From Actinomycetes bacterium (lineage in GTDB: Bacteria > Actinomycetota > Thermoleophilia > Solirubrobacterales > 70-9): DNA of 26,989 nt. Where the stretch lies: NCBI GenBank assembly GCA_023436605.1, contig JAEZIQ010000153.1, positions 1 through 26,989 of the forward strand. Direction: 5' to 3'. The notes beneath the pieces are model-generated. The model was not told where the DNA came from, did not search any database, and was given only the letters and a program-made list of their open reading frames with translations. How positions within the stretch are numbered: the stretch's first letter is position 1; each line of letters starts with the position of its first letter. The position numbers were made by a program, and so were the translations under genes. Shown in pieces: positions 24,313 to 26,989 of this stretch.

Positions 24313-24701
24313 GTCTCCCTGGCAGTCGGCCGGATCTGGCGTTGCCCGGCGTTCACTACCTGTTGGTCCCTCCGTAATCCCGAGTCGGTCGTCCAGACCT
24401 TGCCTGCCCAGGATCCCCTTACCGGCCTCGACGGTTTGGGCTGAGGCCCAGCAGGTCCGATTGGCCGGTGAAGTTCTGTCTTGAATCTGTTCTTCTTCCG
24501 CGACTTTCCTTGTGGGTCACCGATCTCGGAACCCGGTCAATTTCCATTGGCCTGGTGCGAACGGTGGGAAAGCCCGGAAGGCTCGGTCACAAGCGAAGTG
24601 GCTGAGAGTTCCGCTCGCGACAGGGTGTGCTGAAGTCCTCGTCGGCGGTCTTTGGCCGACTCTCTCTTCGAGGGACTTACCCGTCTCCCGTGTTCTTGCG
24701 T
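24276..24701 (-). ncRNA. Probable long structured non-coding RNA, unidentified
   Basis: A stand-alone transcription unit on the minus strand of about 425 bases: a TTGACA-N16-TATTCT promoter (24708-24735) at one end and a strong intrinsic terminator at the other. There is no convincing ORF; the longest minus-strand frame (24517-24735) begins inside the promoter and has no ribosome binding site. The RNA has several perfect stems. One is GTCGGC/GCCGAC (24641-24646 with 24655-24660) nested in AAGTCC/GGACTT (24633-24638 with 24673-24678). Another is a bulged hairpin at 24514-24534. A third is ACCGGCC/GGCCGGT (24421-24427 with 24463-24469), enclosing TGGGC/GCCCA with a 4-base loop. I looked for and did not find the conserved cores of tmRNA, RNase P RNA or SRP RNA, and there is no 6S-like end pairing. 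Confidence 0.68.
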
Positions 24702-24707
24702 GGTCTG

Positions 24708-24735
24708 AGAATACGCGTTTTCTGATTCGTGTCAA
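24708..24735 (-). promoter_or_regulatory. Consensus sigma-70-type promoter of the ncRNA
   Basis: On the minus strand TTGACA (24730-24735), 16 bases, TATTCT (24708-24713). It has by far the best -35 box in the window, as expected for an abundant stable RNA. Confidence 0.8.
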
Positions 24736-24737
24736 GT

Positions 24738-24774
24738 CCGGTCGGACCTGACCGGGTCGAAGCCTGCCGACCGG
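24738..24774. repeat. 8-bp perfect inverted repeat next to the ncRNA promoter
   Basis: CCGGTCGG (24738-24745) and CCGACCGG (24767-24774) flank 21 bases. The repeat fills the gap between the prenyltransferase stop (24775) and the ncRNA -35 box. It may be a terminator without a T-run or an upstream control site. Confidence 0.5.
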
Positions 24775-25680
24775 TCAGTCGAAGGCGTAGAGCACGACCA
24801 GCGCCACCGCCACGAAGACGGCGCCGGCGATGATCACACCCCGGTCCCCGGCCACGATCGCCGCCGTAGAACGGTCGTCGGAGCGGTCGTAGATGAGGTA
24901 GAGGTAGCGGAATATGCCGTAGACCACAGGCGGGATGGTCAGCATCATTTCCGAGCCCGCGAGGGGTGAGTTCACCGTGTAGATCGCGTAGCTGACCACG
25001 GTTCCCGTGGTAACCATGGCAACCATCTGGTCGAGGAAAGGCAGCGAGTAGTGCTCGAGCACGGGCCGGCTGCTGGTTCCCTCGTGGAGTTCGGAGACCG
25101 CCTCCTGGCGACGCTTGGTGAAGCCGAGGAAGCAGGCGAGCATGCCGGTGCAGAGGATCAGCCACTCGGAAGCATGTGCGTCGACCGCCTCGGCACCCGC
25201 CATCACCCGCAGGATGAAGAGCGTGGCGAGGGTCATCACGTCGATGATCACGATCTGTTTGAGACCGAAGCTGTAGGCGACCTGGATCACACCGTAGCCG
25301 GCCACCATGCAGCCGACTTTCCAATTGACGACGCCGAAGGCGACCGCGACCGCTCCGATCGCCAGTCCGGCCGAGATAACCCAGGCGGCTGAAATCGGCA
25401 GCTGGCCAGCGGCGATCGGGCGGAAGCGCTTCTTCGGGTGCTGGCGGTCGAGCTCGACGTCGTTGAGGTCGTTGATGAAGTACCCGGCGCTGGAGATCGC
25501 GCAGAAGCAGGCGAAGGTGATCAGGGCCTGACCGATCGCCCAGCTGTCGTCCAGCTGTCCGGAGAAGATGACGCCGGCAAAGACCAGAACGTTCTTGACC
25601 CACTCCTGGGGTCGTGCCGTTTTCAGGGCTGCCCGCAGGGGTCCGCGTTCGGTGAGTGTGTGCTGGGAGGAAGCTTCCAT
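24775..25680 (-). CDS. UbiA-family prenyltransferase, decaprenyl-phosphate phosphoribosyltransferase-like
   Basis: A 301-residue integral membrane enzyme. The first acidic motif NDLNDVELDRQHPKKRFRPI (NDxxDxxxDxxHPxKxxRPI) and the opening ARPQEWVKNVLVFAG match the branch that attaches phosphoribose to decaprenyl phosphate (Rv3806c type), the first step toward the arabinose donor of actinobacterial cell walls. Eight or nine hydrophobic segments are visible, and a second conserved loop includes LGFTKRRQE. The ATG at 25680 is preferred to the GTG at 25764, which would add 28 arginine- and glycine-rich residues not typical of the family; neither has a clear ribosome binding site. The substrate is inferred from the family branch. 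Confidence 0.85.
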   Translation of the reverse strand: MEASSQHTLTERGPLRAALKTARPQEWVKNVLVFAGVIFSGQLDDSWAIGQALITFACFCAISSAGYFINDLNDVELDRQHPKKRFRPIAAGQLPISAAWVISAGLAIGAVAVAFGVVNWKVGCMVAGYGVIQVAYSFGLKQIVIIDVMTLATLFILRVMAGAEAVDAHASEWLILCTGMLACFLGFTKRRQEAVSELHEGTSSRPVLEHYSLPFLDQMVAMVTTGTVVSYAIYTVNSPLAGSEMMLTIPPVVYGIFRYLYLIYDRSDDRSTAAIVAGDRGVIIAGAVFVAVALVVLYAFD

Positions 25681-25808
25681 GGTCGAAGGCCCGCGCCCCC
25701 GAAACAAAGGGAACGGCCGGAGAAGGCTACCGACAAAAGCCCCCTCGCACCGTCCGGAAGCCACCCATGCAGTTCAAACGCCACTCAGACATCCGGTCGG
25801 GCCTTGAC

Positions 25809-25843
25809 TATGCAACCTTGCATATGTTATGCATAGCTGCATA
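25809..25843 (+). promoter_or_regulatory. Tandem operator: two TATGCA-N4-TGCATA palindromes
   Basis: Two 16-bp inverted repeats of identical arms, TATGCA-ACCT-TGCATA (25809-25824) and TATGCA-TAGC-TGCATA (25828-25843), are spaced 19 bp centre to centre. They lie in an AT-rich stretch with promoter-like hexamers (TTGACT 25804-25809; TTGCAT 25818-25823 with CATATT 25840-25845). They sit about 46 bases upstream of the tautomerase/TetR operon and are the likely binding sites of that TetR protein. Confidence 0.7.
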
Positions 25844-25889
25844 TTCGTAGTTCTTGTCCGCAAGCGATCACCAATCCCAGGAGAAACCA

Positions 25890-26348
25890 ATGCCGCTGAT
25901 GGAACTGAGTTACCAGGAAGGGGCGATCACGCCCGAAACCCGCGACGAGCTGGTCAAGACCCTGACCACCAGTCTGCTCAAGGCTGAAGGCGCCCCCAAC
26001 ACCGAGTTCTTCCGGGGCGTTACCTGGGTGCTCGTGAACGAGCGTCCAGCCGAGCTGGTCTACGCCGGCGACCAGCCCGGGGCCGGTGTAGTCAAACTCG
26101 ATGTCGTCACCCCGGAGGGCGCACTCGATGACGACCGCCGTGCCCGGATGATCGAGGCCGGCACCACCGCGATCCGCGAAGCATTCGGTGTGGCCGACGA
26201 GGACCTGCTCAAGGTCTGGGTCCTTTGTCGCGACGTAGTCGACGGCGGCTGGGGCGCCGGCGGTAACGTCATCCATTACAAGCAACTGGTCGAGATCGCC
26301 AAAGCCCAGCGCGAAGCCGCCAAGGCCGAGGCGGGGGCGACCGCCTGA
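25890..26348 (+). CDS. Tautomerase-superfamily protein
   Basis: A 152-residue protein beginning MPLMELSYQEG, so that removal of the initiator methionine leaves the catalytic N-terminal proline of 4-oxalocrotonate tautomerase relatives. It is about twice the length of a single 4-OT unit, like the fused trimeric members (cis-CaaD or MSAD type). A later segment HYKQLVEIAKAQREAAKAEAG forms a C-terminal helix. AGGAGA (25879-25884) fixes the ATG at 25890 over the one at 25854. The substrate is unknown. It is followed 33 bases later by a TetR-type regulator, probably in one operon and under its control. Confidence 0.82.
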   Translation: MPLMELSYQEGAITPETRDELVKTLTTSLLKAEGAPNTEFFRGVTWVLVNERPAELVYAGDQPGAGVVKLDVVTPEGALDDDRRARMIEAGTTAIREAFGVADEDLLKVWVLCRDVVDGGWGAGGNVIHYKQLVEIAKAQREAAKAEAGATA

Positions 26349-26381
26349 CCTCGCGACTTCACGAAAGGCAGCACTGATCTG

Positions 26382-26939
26382 ATGGCAACCGGCACCCGGG
26401 AGGCAATGCTCGGCTCGGCGATCCGCCTCTTCCGCGAGCGGGGAGTCGGCGACACATCTTTTGCCGACGTGCTCGAGGCGAGCGGCGCCCCCCGGGGTTC
26501 GGTCTACCATCACTTCCCCGGGGGCAAGAAGCAGCTGGTCTCCGAGGCGATCGAGTCCGCCGGCAGCTACGTCGCCGCCAATTTCGAGAAAAGCGATGAC
26601 GGCCCGGCCGAGATGGTCGACCGCTTCGCGACCTTTTACATGCGCGAACTCGAACGCACCGGGTTTCGCGAAGGCTGCCCCCTGATGGCCGCCGCTGTGG
26701 CCGGCGCGAAAGAGGAGGCCTCGGTCCCCGCCGCGAGGGCCTTCAGCCAGATCCAGGACTCACTGACCAACTCGCTGATCGAGGCTGGAGTCGCCCGTGA
26801 GCGCGCCAGTTCCCTCGCCACCCTGGCAATCTCGGCAATCGAAGGAGCGATCGTCCTCAGCCGCACCGAGAAGTCGGTCGAACCCCTCAACCAGACCCGC
26901 CAGGAACTCCACGAGATCTACGCCGCCGCCCTCGCCTGA
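26382..26939 (+). CDS. TetR-family repressor, LmrA/YxaF-like
   Basis: A 185-residue DNA-binding repressor. The N-terminal helix-turn-helix covers about residues 7-50 (AMLGSAIRLFRERGV, then TSFADVLEASGAPRGSVYHHF). The C-terminal ligand domain includes REGCPLMAAAVAGAKEEAS, characteristic of the LmrA/YxaF-like branch. Ligands in this branch are flavonoids or drugs in known cases; here unknown. AAAGG lies before the ATG. It probably binds the tandem palindromes at 25809-25843 and so regulates its own operon. Confidence 0.9.
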   Translation: MATGTREAMLGSAIRLFRERGVGDTSFADVLEASGAPRGSVYHHFPGGKKQLVSEAIESAGSYVAANFEKSDDGPAEMVDRFATFYMRELERTGFREGCPLMAAAVAGAKEEASVPAARAFSQIQDSLTNSLIEAGVARERASSLATLAISAIEGAIVLSRTEKSVEPLNQTRQELHEIYAAALA

Positions 26940-26989
26940 CTGCTGCCCGGCGCCGGCGAGCGACGCTCAGAGTGCGGTGAGATGCGAAA

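Noticed and set aside
24276..24701. tmRNA or RNase P RNA identity for the unidentified RNA
   Set aside because: There is no tRNA-like ends, T-loop or CCA and no tag frame for tmRNA. AGGAAAGTC and ACAGAA strings are present but lie only tens of bases apart and lack the GTCCGGGCTC context expected of RNase P.
24512..24751. Short frames on both strands (24512-24751 plus, 24517-24735 minus) inside the RNA region
   Set aside because: The minus-strand frame starts inside the promoter at its -35 box and neither has a ribosome binding site; the structured RNA explains the region better.
25764..25889. Attachment site or insertion remnant suggested by repeated TGCATA near the AT-rich stretch
   Set aside because: The repeats are two ordered palindromes in a promoter position, with no integrase or target duplication nearby; an operator is simpler.

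Overview
This looks like a chromosomal, mostly housekeeping stretch from a high-GC actinobacterium. The best guess is class Thermoleophilia (Solirubrobacterales), which is an inference from composition and gene content; no rRNA or marker search was possible. I saw no mobile element, CRISPR array, tRNA or rRNA.

Layout. Positions 1-2650 hold msrB, a secreted CAP-domain protein and a TolB-like beta-propeller that sits in visibly AT-richer DNA. Positions 2650-8940 hold acetyl-CoA synthetase, a small membrane protein, a PucR-type regulator, a membrane protein with a collagen-like tract, a 57-residue acidic protein and a zinc-ribbon membrane protein. Positions 8940-11700 hold an alpha/beta-hydrolase-fold protein lacking its nucleophile, a small helical protein, an orphan TadE-like pseudopilin and a DUF2804 protein. 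Positions 11700-16000 hold a sulfotransferase, a RibD-type reductase, an acyl-CoA dehydrogenase and a convergent APH-family kinase; the last two together resemble the ACAD10/ACAD11 and LvaA/LvaC hydroxyacid systems. Positions 16000-19950 hold a PAS histidine kinase coupled to a single-domain response regulator, a DEAD-box helicase and a quinone oxidoreductase. Positions 19950-24250 hold a PfkB kinase, an acyltransferase-3 protein, citrate synthase and two small proteins of unknown function. The end holds a probable long structured non-coding RNA, a UbiA-family prenyltransferase (arabinan donor synthesis type), and a tautomerase/TetR operon behind a tandem operator.

Two regulatory themes stand out. 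First, about half of the genes have a TANNNT -10 box only 6-9 bases before the start codon and no ribosome binding site, which is the signature of leaderless mRNA. At two divergent gene pairs the two -10 boxes are the same symmetric 7-mer (TACGCTA and TACACTA) read on both strands. Second, the 525-base gap at 24250-24774 carries, on the minus strand, a TTGACA-N16-TATTCT promoter, about 425 bases of hairpin-rich sequence and a strong intrinsic terminator. I could not match this transcript to tmRNA, RNase P RNA, SRP RNA or 6S RNA. It is the best candidate here for something undescribed.
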